A stretch of DNA of 64,000 nucleotides from Azoarcus sp. (lineage in GTDB: Bacteria > Pseudomonadota > Gammaproteobacteria > Burkholderiales > Rhodocyclaceae). Positions 12,019-21,611 of the stretch are shown here, one piece after another (the first letter of the stretch is position 1; the number at the start of each line of letters is the position of its first letter). The stretch spans positions 25,303 to 89,302 of the forward strand of contig JAITVD010000047.1 in NCBI GenBank assembly GCA_031285965.1, written 5' to 3'. A program made the translations under genes and the position numbers. The notes under the pieces were generated by a model. It searched no databases. It was given only the letters and a program-made list of their open reading frames with translations, and had not been told where the DNA came from.

Positions 12019-13398
12019 ATGTTTGAAAAAATTCTTATCGCCAATCGGGGCGAAATCGCGCTGCGCGTCCTGCGGGCTTGCCGTGAACTGGGCATCAAAA
12101 CCGTTGCCGTGCATTCCGAAGCCGATACCGAGGCCAAGTACGTCAAGCTCGCCGATGAATCGGTCTGCATCGGCCCCGCCCCGTCCGCGCTCAGCTACCT
12201 GAACGTTCCCGCCATCATCTCGGCGGCGGAAGTCACCGATGCCGAAGCCATCCATCCCGGCTACGGCTTCCTCTCCGAAAACGCCGACTTTGCCGAGCGG
12301 GTGGAGCAGTCCGGCTTCGTGTTCATCGGCCCCCGCCCGGAAACGATTCGCCTCATGGGCGACAAAGTTTCCGCCAAAGCGGCGATGAAAGCGGCAGGCG
12401 TGCCTTGCGTGCCCGGCTCGGACGGCGCGCTGCCGGAAAATGATTCCCGCGAAATCATCCGAATCGCCAAGTCCATCGGCTACCCCGTCATCGTCAAGGC
12501 GGCAGGCGGCGGCGGCGGGCGCGGCATGAGGGTGGTGCATACCGAAGCGGCGCTTCTCAACGCCGTCTCGACGACCCGCACCGAAGCGCAGGCCGCTTTC
12601 GGCAACCCCATGCTGTACATGGAGAAGTTCCTCGAAAATCCGCGCCATGTCGAAATTCAGATCATGGCCGACCAACATGGACACGCGGTCTACCTCGGGG
12701 ACCGCGACTGTTCGATGCAGCGCCGCCACCAAAAGGTCATCGAAGAGGCTCCCGCTCCCGGAATTGACCGCAAACAGATTGCAACCATCGGCGAGCGGTG
12801 TGCCAAGGCATGCCGCAAAATCGGCTATCGCGGCGCAGGTACTTTTGAATTCCTGTACGAGAACGGCGAGTTTTATTTCATCGAAATGAACACGCGGGTG
12901 CAAGTTGAGCATCCCGTCACCGAGTTCGTCACGGGCATCGACATCATCCAAGCTCAGATCAGGGTGGCCGCAGGTGAAAAACTGCGTTTCACGCAGCGGG
13001 ACATCGTGTCGCGCGGGCATGCCGTCGAGTGCCGAATCAACGCCGAAGACCCGTTCAAATTCACCCCCTCGCCGGGACGTATCATAAATTGGCATGCCCC
13101 CGGCGGCCCCGGCGTGCGGGTCGACTCGCATGCTTACGCTGGTTACGCGGTTCCTTCGCATTACGACTCGATGATCGGCAAGCTCATCACCTATGGCGAC
13201 ACGCGGGAGCAGGCCATTCGCCGCATGTTGATTGCCCTTTCGGAAATGAGCGTGACGGGAATCAAGACCAACATCCCGCTGCATCAGGAATTGATGCTCG
13301 ATACCCATTTCATCAAAGGCGGCACGAGCATCCATTACCTCGAAGAGCGTCTTGATGACATGAATGGCGTCAAGAAAGCCTCGGAGCTTCAGCGGTAA
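12019..13398 (+). CDS. accC: acetyl-CoA carboxylase biotin carboxylase subunit
   Basis: 459 residues. ATP-grasp enzyme that carboxylates biotin on AccB. Motifs: N-terminal [20 protein letters not shown], the glycine-rich ATP lid [12 protein letters not shown], and catalytic [14 protein letters not shown]. The length is slightly longer than the usual ~449 residues. Directly downstream of accB, followed 16 bases later by prmA. Confidence 0.97.
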   Translation: MFEKILIANRGEIALRVLRACRELGIKTVAVHSEADTEAKYVKLADESVCIGPAPSALSYLNVPAIISAAEVTDAEAIHPGYGFLSENADFAERVEQSGFVFIGPRPETIRLMGDKVSAKAAMKAAGVPCVPGSDGALPENDSREIIRIAKSIGYPVIVKAAGGGGGRGMRVVHTEAALLNAVSTTRTEAQAAFGNPMLYMEKFLENPRHVEIQIMADQHGHAVYLGDRDCSMQRRHQKVIEEAPAPGIDRKQIATIGERCAKACRKIGYRGAGTFEFLYENGEFYFIEMNTRVQVEHPVTEFVTGIDIIQAQIRVAAGEKLRFTQRDIVSRGHAVECRINAEDPFKFTPSPGRIINWHAPGGPGVRVDSHAYAGYAVPSHYDSMIGKLITYGDTREQAIRRMLIALSEMSVTGIKTNIPLHQELMLDTHFIKGGTSIHYLEERLDDMNGVKKASELQR

Positions 13399-13414
13399 GC
13401 AAGGAACGACGGGC

Positions 13415-14329
13415 ATGTCTGGCTGGCTTTCCGTATCCGTCGAAACTCCCGCCGACCGCGCTGAAGCCTTCTCCGGGGCGCTGATGGAAGCGGGCGCCAT
13501 TTCGGCATCCATCGAAGACGCGGATGCCGGGACAGCCGCCGAAACGCCACAGTTTGGCGAGCCTGCCCAAGCTGACGCAAAACTGTGGGCGCACTGCCGC
13601 GTCGTTGCGCTCTTCGATGCCGCCGACCGCTCAACGCTGGCCGAACGCCTCAGCGAAGCTGCCGCCACGGCAGGAATGGACACCGCGTCGCCCCCCTTCA
13701 CCATTGAAGAATTCGCCGAACAGGACTGGGTACGCGCCGTGCAAAGCCAGTTCGACCCCATCCGCATTACGGACAGCCTTTGGATTGTCCCCTCTTGGCA
13801 TGAAGCGCCCAAACCCGGCGCAATCAATATTGAACTCGACCCCGGCATGGCTTTTGGAACCGGCTCGCACCCCACGACGCGGCTCTGTCTCGAATGGCTG
13901 TGCGAAACCGTCCGCCCCGGCAGCGCGGTGCTCGATTTCGGCTGCGGCTCAGGCATCCTCGCCATTGCCGCCGCCCGCCTCGGCGCGGCTTCGGCGCTCG
14001 GCGTCGACATCGACGAACACGCCGTGGAGGCCGCGCAGGAAAACGCCGAGCGCAACGGCGTGTCTGGCATCGTGCATGTGCAGCACTCCAGCGCGCCGAT
14101 TGAAGAAAGTTTCGGCCTCGTCGTCGCCAACATCCTGACTAACCCGCTCTGCGTGCTGGCACCCACCATTGCCTCCCGAATCGCGCCCGGCGGGCGCGTC
14201 GCGCTGTCCGGCATCCTCGAACAGCAGGCCACCCAGGTCATCGACGCTTGGTCGGCATGGCTTCCCCTCGAAATAGGCGATGCGCGGGAAGGATGGGTGC
14301 GTCTGGAAGGACGCAGGCCCTCCCAATAG
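13415..14329 (+). CDS. prmA: ribosomal protein L11 methyltransferase
   Basis: 304 residues. SAM-dependent trimethylation of ribosomal protein L11. N-terminal L11-recognition domain (about 1-110), then FGTGSHPTTRLCLEWL, the SAM motif VLDFGCGSGILAIAAA, and the catalytic-loop NILTNPL. Start MSGWLSVSVE at 13415; an earlier in-frame start would overlap accC and lacks family similarity. Follows accC as in many Betaproteobacteria. Confidence 0.94.
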   Translation: MSGWLSVSVETPADRAEAFSGALMEAGAISASIEDADAGTAAETPQFGEPAQADAKLWAHCRVVALFDAADRSTLAERLSEAAATAGMDTASPPFTIEEFAEQDWVRAVQSQFDPIRITDSLWIVPSWHEAPKPGAINIELDPGMAFGTGSHPTTRLCLEWLCETVRPGSAVLDFGCGSGILAIAAARLGAASALGVDIDEHAVEAAQENAERNGVSGIVHVQHSSAPIEESFGLVVANILTNPLCVLAPTIASRIAPGGRVALSGILEQQATQVIDAWSAWLPLEIGDAREGWVRLEGRRPSQ

Positions 14330-14446
14330 GAAACCCGATGAGCGCACACGAAAAAATATCTGAAAACATAGCGAGACCGTGCGCGGGATGGACGATGATT
14401 TATCATTCCCTATTTACGAAATTTTCAAGGTCATAGTTCACTTCCG

Positions 14447-16267
14447 ATGCTGACCCGCTGTCCAGCTTGCCAAACCGTCTTCCGCCTCACGTCGGAGCAG
14501 TTGCTCGCCCGCCAAGGCCGAGTGCGCTGCGGCAGTTGCCTGCACCCTTTCAACGCGCTCGACCATCTGGCCGAATCCGACCCCAAGGCCGGACAGCAGC
14601 CGCAGCCCTCCCCGCCGCAGCGCCCGCCCGCCAAAGCGCCCGCAACGTCCGCCCCCGCGCAAAAACCCGCCGCAAAGCCCAAGCCCACCGCCGCGCCCGC
14701 TCGCCCAGCGCCCAGCGCGGCCACCGTCATTCCCGCTGCCAAATCGGCGGCATCTCCGCCTCAATCGCCCCCCGCGCCCCAAGCCCCGCCCAAGGCGAAG
14801 CCCGTTCTTGCGCCCGTCATCAAGAAAACTTCGCAGCGTTCATTGAACGAGCTTGATTTTTCGTCCTCGATCGACACGCAATCCAGAATCCCGAAATCGG
14901 GTGCGCAATGGGAATCTTCGCAGGAGATAACGCAACTCGGTCAGAACCTTGCCAAACCGGACATACCGACCAAACTCGCCACGCAACCTGAACCCGCCCC
15001 GGCTCAGGCTGCCCCAAAAGCCAAAACCGCAACGCTTCAGGCAGAGCCACCGCCTTTGCCGAAAACACCGCAGCCCGCCGCTTTCCAAGCACCGCAGCCC
15101 AAAGCCGCCCCCCGCCAAACTGAACGACAGGCAGAGCCTCCCACAGCCATTTCTCCGAAGCAGCAGCCCGCATCGGCTGTTCCCGCCGCGCCTCCGCCGA
15201 AAGCGCCGCCGCCCACCCCGGCAATAACGCCTGCGCCTTTGCCCGAAGCATTTCCGCCATCCTGGGAGACATCCCAAGCCTCCGCGATGCCGTCTACGCT
15301 CGCCGAGGCAGTGCCGCCTTCTTCGGAAACATATCTGCCCCAAGTGACGCGGAGCCGGACAAACCAAGGGATAAAACGAAGGAAGCCCGCAGAGAAACAG
15401 CCGGAAAAACGCCAAGAAAAGGCGCGGGAGAAATCGCGGAAACAGACGAAACCGCCCAGAATGAGCCGCTTGGCCTCCACGTTCGCCGGACTTGGCAAAA
15501 CACTGGAGGAGCATCGCACACGATGGCGGGAACGCCACACGCAGGCTTCATCGCCTGATGTGGTCGATAACGAGGTTTTGGACGAAGTTTTTTCAAAGCT
15601 CGGCATCGAAACCAAAATCGACCAAATCGAGGCCGAATTCAATGCTGAGGCCAAAGCCATCCGAGCGGCGGCGCACGAAAAGAACGGAGCGGCGAGCGCG
15701 AATGCCTCTAAAAAGAGCAATGCCCCGGAATCTTCCCCACCCTCCCATTTTGATGTTTATAGCCGATCCGGGGCGCTTGCCCAGCATCACAGATTTTGGA
15801 CGGTTTCCGTCGTCGCGCTGGGAATCGCTCTCGTCGTCCAGTCGGTTTTCGTGTTCCGTAACGGCATTGCCCGCACGCTTCCCGGCACGCGTCCCGCATT
15901 GGTTTCGCTGTGCGAAACGTTCGGTTGCGCCATGCCCTTGCCGCGCGATGGCTCAAAGATAGATGTCGTGGATTATGGCTTTTTGCAGCGTGGCGGCCTC
16001 GCGGGCCGCTATGCGTTCTACGCGACGGTAAAAAACAATGCAGACTTTGCGCAAGATTGGCCGAATATCGAACTGGTTCTGAAAAACACCATCGAGCAGG
16101 ACCTTTCCCGCCGCATCCTCGTGCCGACCGAATGGGCACCGCCTGAAAAGCTCGCCGGAAACGCCAGCATGGCTCCGCGAACCAGCATCGCCGTCAATCT
16201 GGAAATAGAAATTACGGAAATTGTTCCAAATAAATACGACGTGACTCTTTTCTACCCTTCGAGGTAA
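14447..16267 (+). CDS. zinc-ribbon / DUF3426 membrane protein
   Basis: 606 residues. An N-terminal MJ0042-type zinc ribbon (Cys5, Cys8, Cys28, Cys31) is followed by a very long Pro/Ala/Lys/Gln-rich linker (about 45-430). One transmembrane helix follows at about 447-470, then a C-terminal DUF3426 domain of about 130 residues. The zinc ribbon should be cytoplasmic and DUF3426 periplasmic. The family usually follows prmA in Betaproteobacteria and is normally much shorter; the extra length is nearly all low-complexity linker. Function unknown. Confidence 0.85.
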   Translation: MLTRCPACQTVFRLTSEQLLARQGRVRCGSCLHPFNALDHLAESDPKAGQQPQPSPPQRPPAKAPATSAPAQKPAAKPKPTAAPARPAPSAATVIPAAKSAASPPQSPPAPQAPPKAKPVLAPVIKKTSQRSLNELDFSSSIDTQSRIPKSGAQWESSQEITQLGQNLAKPDIPTKLATQPEPAPAQAAPKAKTATLQAEPPPLPKTPQPAAFQAPQPKAAPRQTERQAEPPTAISPKQQPASAVPAAPPPKAPPPTPAITPAPLPEAFPPSWETSQASAMPSTLAEAVPPSSETYLPQVTRSRTNQGIKRRKPAEKQPEKRQEKAREKSRKQTKPPRMSRLASTFAGLGKTLEEHRTRWRERHTQASSPDVVDNEVLDEVFSKLGIETKIDQIEAEFNAEAKAIRAAAHEKNGAASANASKKSNAPESSPPSHFDVYSRSGALAQHHRFWTVSVVALGIALVVQSVFVFRNGIARTLPGTRPALVSLCETFGCAMPLPRDGSKIDVVDYGFLQRGGLAGRYAFYATVKNNADFAQDWPNIELVLKNTIEQDLSRRILVPTEWAPPEKLAGNASMAPRTSIAVNLEIEITEIVPNKYDVTLFYPSR

Positions 16268-16723
16268 GCCATTTTTGCTTTTGATGCCGCTCGCTCAGAT
16301 ACAAGGAGTCCGCTTGTTGATAATAAAAAGCATTTTTTATCAGCATAATATGCAATTAACACCTTTTGAGAACCCCCAACACGAACCCCTAAATTTTGCG
16401 AATAGAAAAAGCCTTTTTGAGGCTATATGAAACGACATAAGAGAAAATAGCCCTCGTGGGTTGCGGTAGGGCGTTGTTGGTTTTTGCTGGTTTATGGCCT
16501 TTTCTGGTCAAACGGGACACTTGTCCCGCACGGCCTCTTTCCGCATCATCCATGTGAAAAACAAAATAACATATTGAAAATAAAATTTTATTTCCGTATA
16601 TCCAGCGGCTGCGGCAAGGGCTGTCCCGCCCCTTAGAGGGCGGGACAGGGGGACAGCATAATGGCGTTCACTCACTCCGCTCCGCTGCGTTCCATGCGCT
16701 CGCCGCGCCTGTTCTCTTGCCTG
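16268..16723. other. 456-base intergenic region with hairpins
   Basis: AT-rich for the first 350 bases, with no convincing gene on either strand. Two GC-rich inverted repeats stand out: a near-palindrome around 16524-16539 and an 11-bp perfect hairpin (arms 16621-16631 and 16638-16648, loop 6) that both use the C-G-G-G-A-C-A core. The second lies just beyond the end of the minus-strand SUMF1-type gene and may help end its transcript, though no T tract follows. Confidence 0.5.
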
Positions 16724-17488
16724 TTACTCTGGGGAGAGAGCCAGGCGAAAGCCAAAGGTGACGCGCCGGAGATCCGGCGAATTGCCGTCCCGGTAGCCGG
16801 AGCGGCATTGTCTGGCAGAGTTGTACCCGTACCAACTGCCGCCACGGCGCACGCGGTTGGAGCCATTCTCCGTACCCTTGGGGTTAGTCACTGCTGTCTT
16901 GGGGTAACCGCCATACCAGTCCTGCACCCATTCCCACACGTTGCCATGAACGTCATGCAGACCCCAAGGATTGGGTTGCTTCTGCCCCACAGGGCGGGAT
17001 GTTTCACCTGAATTGCCGTCATACCACGCATAGTCGGACAGTGCGTTCTTGTCGTCCCCAAAAGAGTAAGCACTGTTCGTACCCGCACGGGCGGCGTATT
17101 CCCATTCCGCCTCTGTGGGCAGACGGTAACGGTTATGTCCCTCTTTGGCGTTCAAACGCTTGATGAACGCCTGCGCGTCATTCCACGACACCCGCTCCAC
17201 AGGATTATTCCGACCTTTGAACTGTGACGGATTGCTCCCCATCACCGCAACCCATTGCGCCTGGGTCACTTCGTATTTCCCCAGATAGAAAGGTTTGCTG
17301 ATGGTTACTTTGTGCTGCGGTGTTTCATCGCTGTTGCCTTTCCCAAAGTCGGGGTCAGTCCCCATCATGAACGACCCGGCCGGAATCAGTACGAACTCCA
17401 TGCCGATGCTGTTTTTGTAGGTTTGCAATTCGTCTGCTGAAGAAATTCCCGCCGTGCCGAGGCAAAGCAAAACAAGGCACAAAACCAC
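16724..17488 (-). CDS. secreted SUMF1/FGE-sulfatase-family protein
   Basis: 254 residues from a GTG at 17488. A hydrophobic signal sequence (cleavage near ISSA-DE) is followed by one SUMF1 (formylglycine-generating-enzyme-like) domain: FVLIPAGSFMMGTDP, YLGKYEVTQAQW, RLPTEAEWEYAARAGT, HDVHGNVWEWVQDWYG, RRGGSWYG and a final GFRLALSP. No pair of catalytic cysteines is seen near the C-terminus, only one Cys in ARQCRSGYRD. It is therefore probably not a true sulfatase activator; many secreted family members act as effectors or ligand-binding proteins. The start is uncertain: there is no good Shine-Dalgarno at the GTG, and a GTG-AAA start in another frame 17 bases upstream also reads into a signal-like peptide. 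Confidence 0.75.
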   Translation of the reverse strand: MVLCLVLLCLGTAGISSADELQTYKNSIGMEFVLIPAGSFMMGTDPDFGKGNSDETPQHKVTISKPFYLGKYEVTQAQWVAVMGSNPSQFKGRNNPVERVSWNDAQAFIKRLNAKEGHNRYRLPTEAEWEYAARAGTNSAYSFGDDKNALSDYAWYDGNSGETSRPVGQKQPNPWGLHDVHGNVWEWVQDWYGGYPKTAVTNPKGTENGSNRVRRGGSWYGYNSARQCRSGYRDGNSPDLRRVTFGFRLALSPE

Positions 17489-17572
17489 AGCAATGAATTT
17501 TTCACTCCGTATGATGCCATCCTGTGTGTTGCGAATAAAGAAAAAGCGAAATAACCCAATGCCCTTTTTCCG

Positions 17573-18517
17573 CTAAATCCAAGGATTCTCGCCAAAGGCA
17601 TTCTGATACGCGGCTTCGATTTCCGAGCGTCCGGGGCGGTGGCTTTGCCCGCCGCGATGGCTGATCTTGAGTGCCCCCATCACCGAGGCGAGCCGACCGC
17701 AGGAGAGCCAATCCCAGCCTTGCTCGATGCCGTGAAGCAGCCCGGCGCGATAGGCATCGCCGCAGCCAGTCGGGTCGACCAGGGCGGCAGGCGGCACGGC
17801 AGGCACTTCGATGCGATCTCCCCCCACATGGATACGGGAACCTTCGCTCCCAAGCGTCACGACAAGCGCCTCGACCCTGCGGCTAAGCGATTCAAGCGTC
17901 TGCCCAGTTTTGTCGCACATGAGCCGCGCCTCGTAGTCGTTGACCGTGCAGTAACGAGCAAGCTCAAGGCAGCGAAGAAGCTCGTCGCCGGAGAGTATCG
18001 GCAATCCCTGACCGGGGTCGAACACGAAAGGCACACCCATTTCGGCCAACCCCTCAGCATGGCGCAACATGCCTTCGCGCCCATCGGGCGCAACGATGGC
18101 AAGCCGCGCCCGCTCGCCCACAGCCAAGCGCACGTCGTTCTGGTGCGAAAACAACATCGCGCCCGGATGAAAGGCGGTAATCTGGTTGTCATCTATATCG
18201 GTAGTGATGAACGCCTGCGCGGTATAAGTGTCCGGCACATGGCGCACGTATTCCCGGTTCATGCCAAGTCCGTCAAGCCGCTGAAGGTAGCTTTCGGCAT
18301 CATCGCCGACGGTCGCCACGATCAGCGGGTCGGAACCCAGCAGCCGCAGGCTGTAGGCGATATTGCCCGCGCAGCCGCCAAAATCCCGGCGAAGCTCCGG
18401 CACCAGAAAAGAAACATTCAGAATATGGATTTGATCGGGCAAAATATGGTTTTTGAAGCGATCCCCAAAAACCATGATGTTGTCGTAAGCCATTGAACCG
18501 CACACGAGAATGGACAT
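17573..18517 (-). CDS. PfkB-family carbohydrate/nucleoside kinase
   Basis: 314 residues. Ribokinase-fold sugar or adenosine kinase. PfkB signature 1 is represented by GGCAGNIAYSLRLLG (about 38-52), and the C-terminal anion hole and catalytic Asp by DPTGCGDAYRAGLLHG. The start MSILVCGSMAYDNIM at 18517 is the typical N-terminus of adenosine-kinase-like members common after prmA/DUF3426 in Betaproteobacteria. Substrate not determinable from sequence. Divergent from lgt. Confidence 0.88.
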   Translation of the reverse strand: MSILVCGSMAYDNIMVFGDRFKNHILPDQIHILNVSFLVPELRRDFGGCAGNIAYSLRLLGSDPLIVATVGDDAESYLQRLDGLGMNREYVRHVPDTYTAQAFITTDIDDNQITAFHPGAMLFSHQNDVRLAVGERARLAIVAPDGREGMLRHAEGLAEMGVPFVFDPGQGLPILSGDELLRCLELARYCTVNDYEARLMCDKTGQTLESLSRRVEALVVTLGSEGSRIHVGGDRIEVPAVPPAALVDPTGCGDAYRAGLLHGIEQGWDWLSCGRLASVMGALKISHRGGQSHRPGRSEIEAAYQNAFGENPWI

Positions 18518-18671
18518 GAAAACGCTCAGCCGTTGGATGAAATGGCATCTATTGTAGAAAATACGGCTCTTGCCCGCATGGTTCCGGCGAAACAAATATC
18601 CTTCCTGCCCCTACAATGAAACTGGCATCACGCGCTTCTTCCTCCTTCTCCCTTTCTTTCAGACTTCCTTC

Positions 18672-19472
18672 ATGCTGACCCACCCCCAATTCGACCCCGT
18701 TGCCTTTGCCGTCGGCCCCATCAGCGTCCGCTGGTATGGGCTGACTTATCTTTTCGCTTTTGTCTGCTTCATCCTATTGGGGCGGCTGCGCGCGCGCCGC
18801 AGGCCGGAAATGGGCTGGAACGCGCAGTCTATCGACGATCTGCTTTTTTACGGCATATTCGGCGTCATCTTTGGCGCACGTCTTGGAGAAGTCCTGTTTT
18901 TCCAGCCCGACTATTATTTTGCGCATCCCGCCGAGATTTTTGCGGTATGGAATGGCGGCATGAGCTTCCACGGCGGCTTCCTCGGCGTGTTGGTCGCCAT
19001 GTGGTTTTATGGTCGCCGCCACGGGCGGGGTTTTTGGGAAATCACCGATTTCATCGCGCCGATGGTTCCCGTCGGGCTGGCCGCTGGCCGCATCGGCAAC
19101 TTCATCAACGGCGAGCTGTGGGGACGCCCCACGAGCGAGGCGCTGCCTTGGGCCATGCGCTATCCGTGGGTCGACGGCCTGCCGCGCCATCCATCGCAGC
19201 TTTATCAGGTTGCCGGGGAAGGGCTGCTGCTGTTTGCCCTATTGTGGTGGTTTGCTTCCCGCCCCCGTCCTCCACGGGCGGTTTCCGGTTTCTTTCTCGC
19301 CGGCTACGGCATCTTGCGCTTCATCGCCGAGTTCTTCCGTAATCCCGACCCCGGTATTTTCAGCGAGCTTGGCTTGGGATGGACAACCGCGCAATGGCTG
19401 TGCCTGCCAATGATTGGCATCGGCCTATATCTTATTGTCCGTGCATTTATCGCCCCCCATCCGCAGCGATAA
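18672..19472 (+). CDS. lgt: prolipoprotein diacylglyceryl transferase
   Basis: 266 residues, about seven transmembrane helices. Transfers diacylglyceryl from phosphatidylglycerol to the lipobox cysteine of prolipoproteins; inner membrane. The Lgt signature [13 protein letters not shown] is intact and SFHGGFLG is the conserved His-Gly loop. Start [12 protein letters not shown] at 18672; the open frame upstream has no family match. Divergent from the PfkB kinase. Confidence 0.96.
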   Translation: MLTHPQFDPVAFAVGPISVRWYGLTYLFAFVCFILLGRLRARRRPEMGWNAQSIDDLLFYGIFGVIFGARLGEVLFFQPDYYFAHPAEIFAVWNGGMSFHGGFLGVLVAMWFYGRRHGRGFWEITDFIAPMVPVGLAAGRIGNFINGELWGRPTSEALPWAMRYPWVDGLPRHPSQLYQVAGEGLLLFALLWWFASRPRPPRAVSGFFLAGYGILRFIAEFFRNPDPGIFSELGLGWTTAQWLCLPMIGIGLYLIVRAFIAPHPQR

Positions 19473-19535
19473 ACTTCATTATTGCTCCTGAACAAACGGT
19501 TGTTGCTCTGGAATACCGCCCCAGAGCGCCAAATT

Positions 19536-21413
19536 ATGACTATCTCGCGCTTTTTCCGTAATGCCTTTGTCGTAACAAGGTACTGGCTTGCCCGGTATCT
19601 TGGCGCAGCGGCTTCCGCGCTTTCCGCGCCTGCCGATGCCCCGCAGCAGCCCTCTGAAAATCTTGGGGGCAATAAATCGCGCAATGAAGAAACAGAGTGC
19701 GCGGAAAACTATCTTCTGGCTATTCGCGGCTCAAACGACGGTTTCTGGAATTGGGAGATTTCGGATGATTTCATCTGTTTCTCGCCCCATTTCCACAAAA
19801 TGCTCGGTTCTCCGCCCGATACCCCGGCATCCGATACCATGCCGACGGCATTGCTGAAAACACCCTCATCGTTTTTCACTTCACGCCTGCATCCCGATGA
19901 AGCCGCCATTTTCCGCGCCCGCATAATTGAGCACCTGAAAGGCATCACACCACGGTTCTTTCTTGAGCACCGCATCCGCCATGAGGACGGCAGTTACCGC
20001 TGGATCATGACCCGTGGCCTGGCGCTGCGCGATGGTCAGGGGCGAGCCGTGCGGATGGCGGGTCTCATCAGCGACATCCACCTGAGAAAGTGCGCCGAGC
20101 AGCAACTGCGACACAACGCCACGCACGACAGCCTAACCGATCTGCCCAACCAGCCGCTGTTCATCGAACACTTGCAGCAAGCATTTGCGCGGCGGGCGGG
20201 CGACCCGAACTTTCGTTTTGCGGTGCTGGCGCTCGACCTCGAACGCTTCCATCTCATCAACGACAGCTACAGCCATGCCGTAGGCGACCACTTGCTCCAG
20301 CAAGTCGCCGACCATCTCGGAAGGTCGCTGCGGGGCGGCGACATTCTCGCCCGCTTGAGCGGCGACCAGTTTGTCATCCTGCTGCATGGAATATCTTCCA
20401 ATGACGAGGCGCTGAAAACCGCGAGCATCCTGGCGAACCTGCCCGCGTTCATCGTCTTGGGTTCCCAGCAGACCCTGCGAATCGGATGCAGGATTGGCGT
20501 CGCAACGAGCGAAGACGTCAACGATGCCGAAACCCTGCTCCGTAATGCCGACAACGCGCTGCGATCCGCGTGCAGAGGCTCTTCTTCGCCGGTACTGCTT
20601 TTTCAGCCGTCGATGCACGGCAATGCCCTGAGCCAGCTCACGCTGGAAACGGAATTGCGCGACGCTTTGGCAAACGCAAAACTTGATGTTGCCTACCAGC
20701 CGATCATCCGCCTTTTCAATTCCAGCATCGCCAGCCTTGAAGTGCTTGCGCGCTGGCATCACCCCACGCAGGGCTACATTCCGCCCGCCGTATTCATTCC
20801 TTTGGCTGAATCGCTGGATATAGTGCATGAACTCGGCATGTTCGTGCTCAACCGCACCTGCCTCGACATACTGAAGTGGATCGACCAAGTCGGGATTGAT
20901 GCCGTGCGGCCTGTCAGCGTCAACCTTTCGGCACGGCAGCTCACGCGCCCCGACCTTGCGACCGAACTGCTCGATACGATCGCCAGCCACGGACTGAAAC
21001 CCAAACTGCTGCGCTTCGAGGTCACGGAAAGCCTATTTACCCATTCCGACGGCTTAGCCACCGAAATCCTGCAAAAACTGCGCGAAACAGCCGTTGTGGT
21101 GCTAATCGACGATTTCGGAACCGGCTACTCGGCGCTCAGCTACCTGCACACCCTGCCCTGCGACATCCTCAAGCTGGACGGCTCTTTCGTCTCTGGCATC
21201 ACCACCGACTCGCGCCTGCGCGCCATCGTCCGGCACAGCATCGGGCTGGCGCACGACCTCGGCATGACCGTCATTGCGGAAGGCATCGAAAGCAACGCCC
21301 AATCAAACATGCTGCGCTCTGTCGGCTGCGATTTCGGCCAAGGTTTCCTGTTCTCGAAGCCAGTCCCGGCAGACAGCATTTCCGAAAAGCTGGCGACCCA
21401 AGCTAAAGGATAA
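19536..21413 (+). CDS. PAS-GGDEF-EAL cyclic-di-GMP protein
   Basis: 625 residues from the ATG at 19536. Order: short N-terminal segment, PAS domain with PAC (about 50-195), degenerate GGDEF domain (about 200-360), EAL domain (about 375-620). The GGDEF signature reads SGDQF, so cyclase activity is unlikely. The EAL signature reads EVL in LEVLARW, a known natural variant, while the DDFGTGYSALSYL, KLDGSF and IAEGIES/DFGQGFLFSKP motifs are intact, so phosphodiesterase activity is plausible. No clear membrane segment. Regulation is presumably through the PAS domain. The start is ambiguous by 18 codons. Confidence 0.9.
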   Translation: MTISRFFRNAFVVTRYWLARYLGAAASALSAPADAPQQPSENLGGNKSRNEETECAENYLLAIRGSNDGFWNWEISDDFICFSPHFHKMLGSPPDTPASDTMPTALLKTPSSFFTSRLHPDEAAIFRARIIEHLKGITPRFFLEHRIRHEDGSYRWIMTRGLALRDGQGRAVRMAGLISDIHLRKCAEQQLRHNATHDSLTDLPNQPLFIEHLQQAFARRAGDPNFRFAVLALDLERFHLINDSYSHAVGDHLLQQVADHLGRSLRGGDILARLSGDQFVILLHGISSNDEALKTASILANLPAFIVLGSQQTLRIGCRIGVATSEDVNDAETLLRNADNALRSACRGSSSPVLLFQPSMHGNALSQLTLETELRDALANAKLDVAYQPIIRLFNSSIASLEVLARWHHPTQGYIPPAVFIPLAESLDIVHELGMFVLNRTCLDILKWIDQVGIDAVRPVSVNLSARQLTRPDLATELLDTIASHGLKPKLLRFEVTESLFTHSDGLATEILQKLRETAVVVLIDDFGTGYSALSYLHTLPCDILKLDGSFVSGITTDSRLRAIVRHSIGLAHDLGMTVIAEGIESNAQSNMLRSVGCDFGQGFLFSKPVPADSISEKLATQAKG

Positions 21414-21611
21414 AAAACCGGAAATAACCTGATGCGGCAGCGCCGCTACGCGCTGCATGGCGTACAGGCGAGAATCACTAGCTTCCCTTATCCCGCAAGC
21501 CATTCAGCCAGCACGGTACTTTTCCCCGCGATACAAAGCGGTACTCGCTCTTACAAAGTATCCTCTATGATTGCGCTAACTATTTAATGTATTGCACGAT
21601 TTACTCACGCC

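Noticed and set aside
11551..14406. A 951-codon open frame on the minus strand opposite accB, accC and prmA
   Set aside because: It is the antisense shadow of three clearly conserved genes in GC-rich DNA; no family features and no ribosome site.
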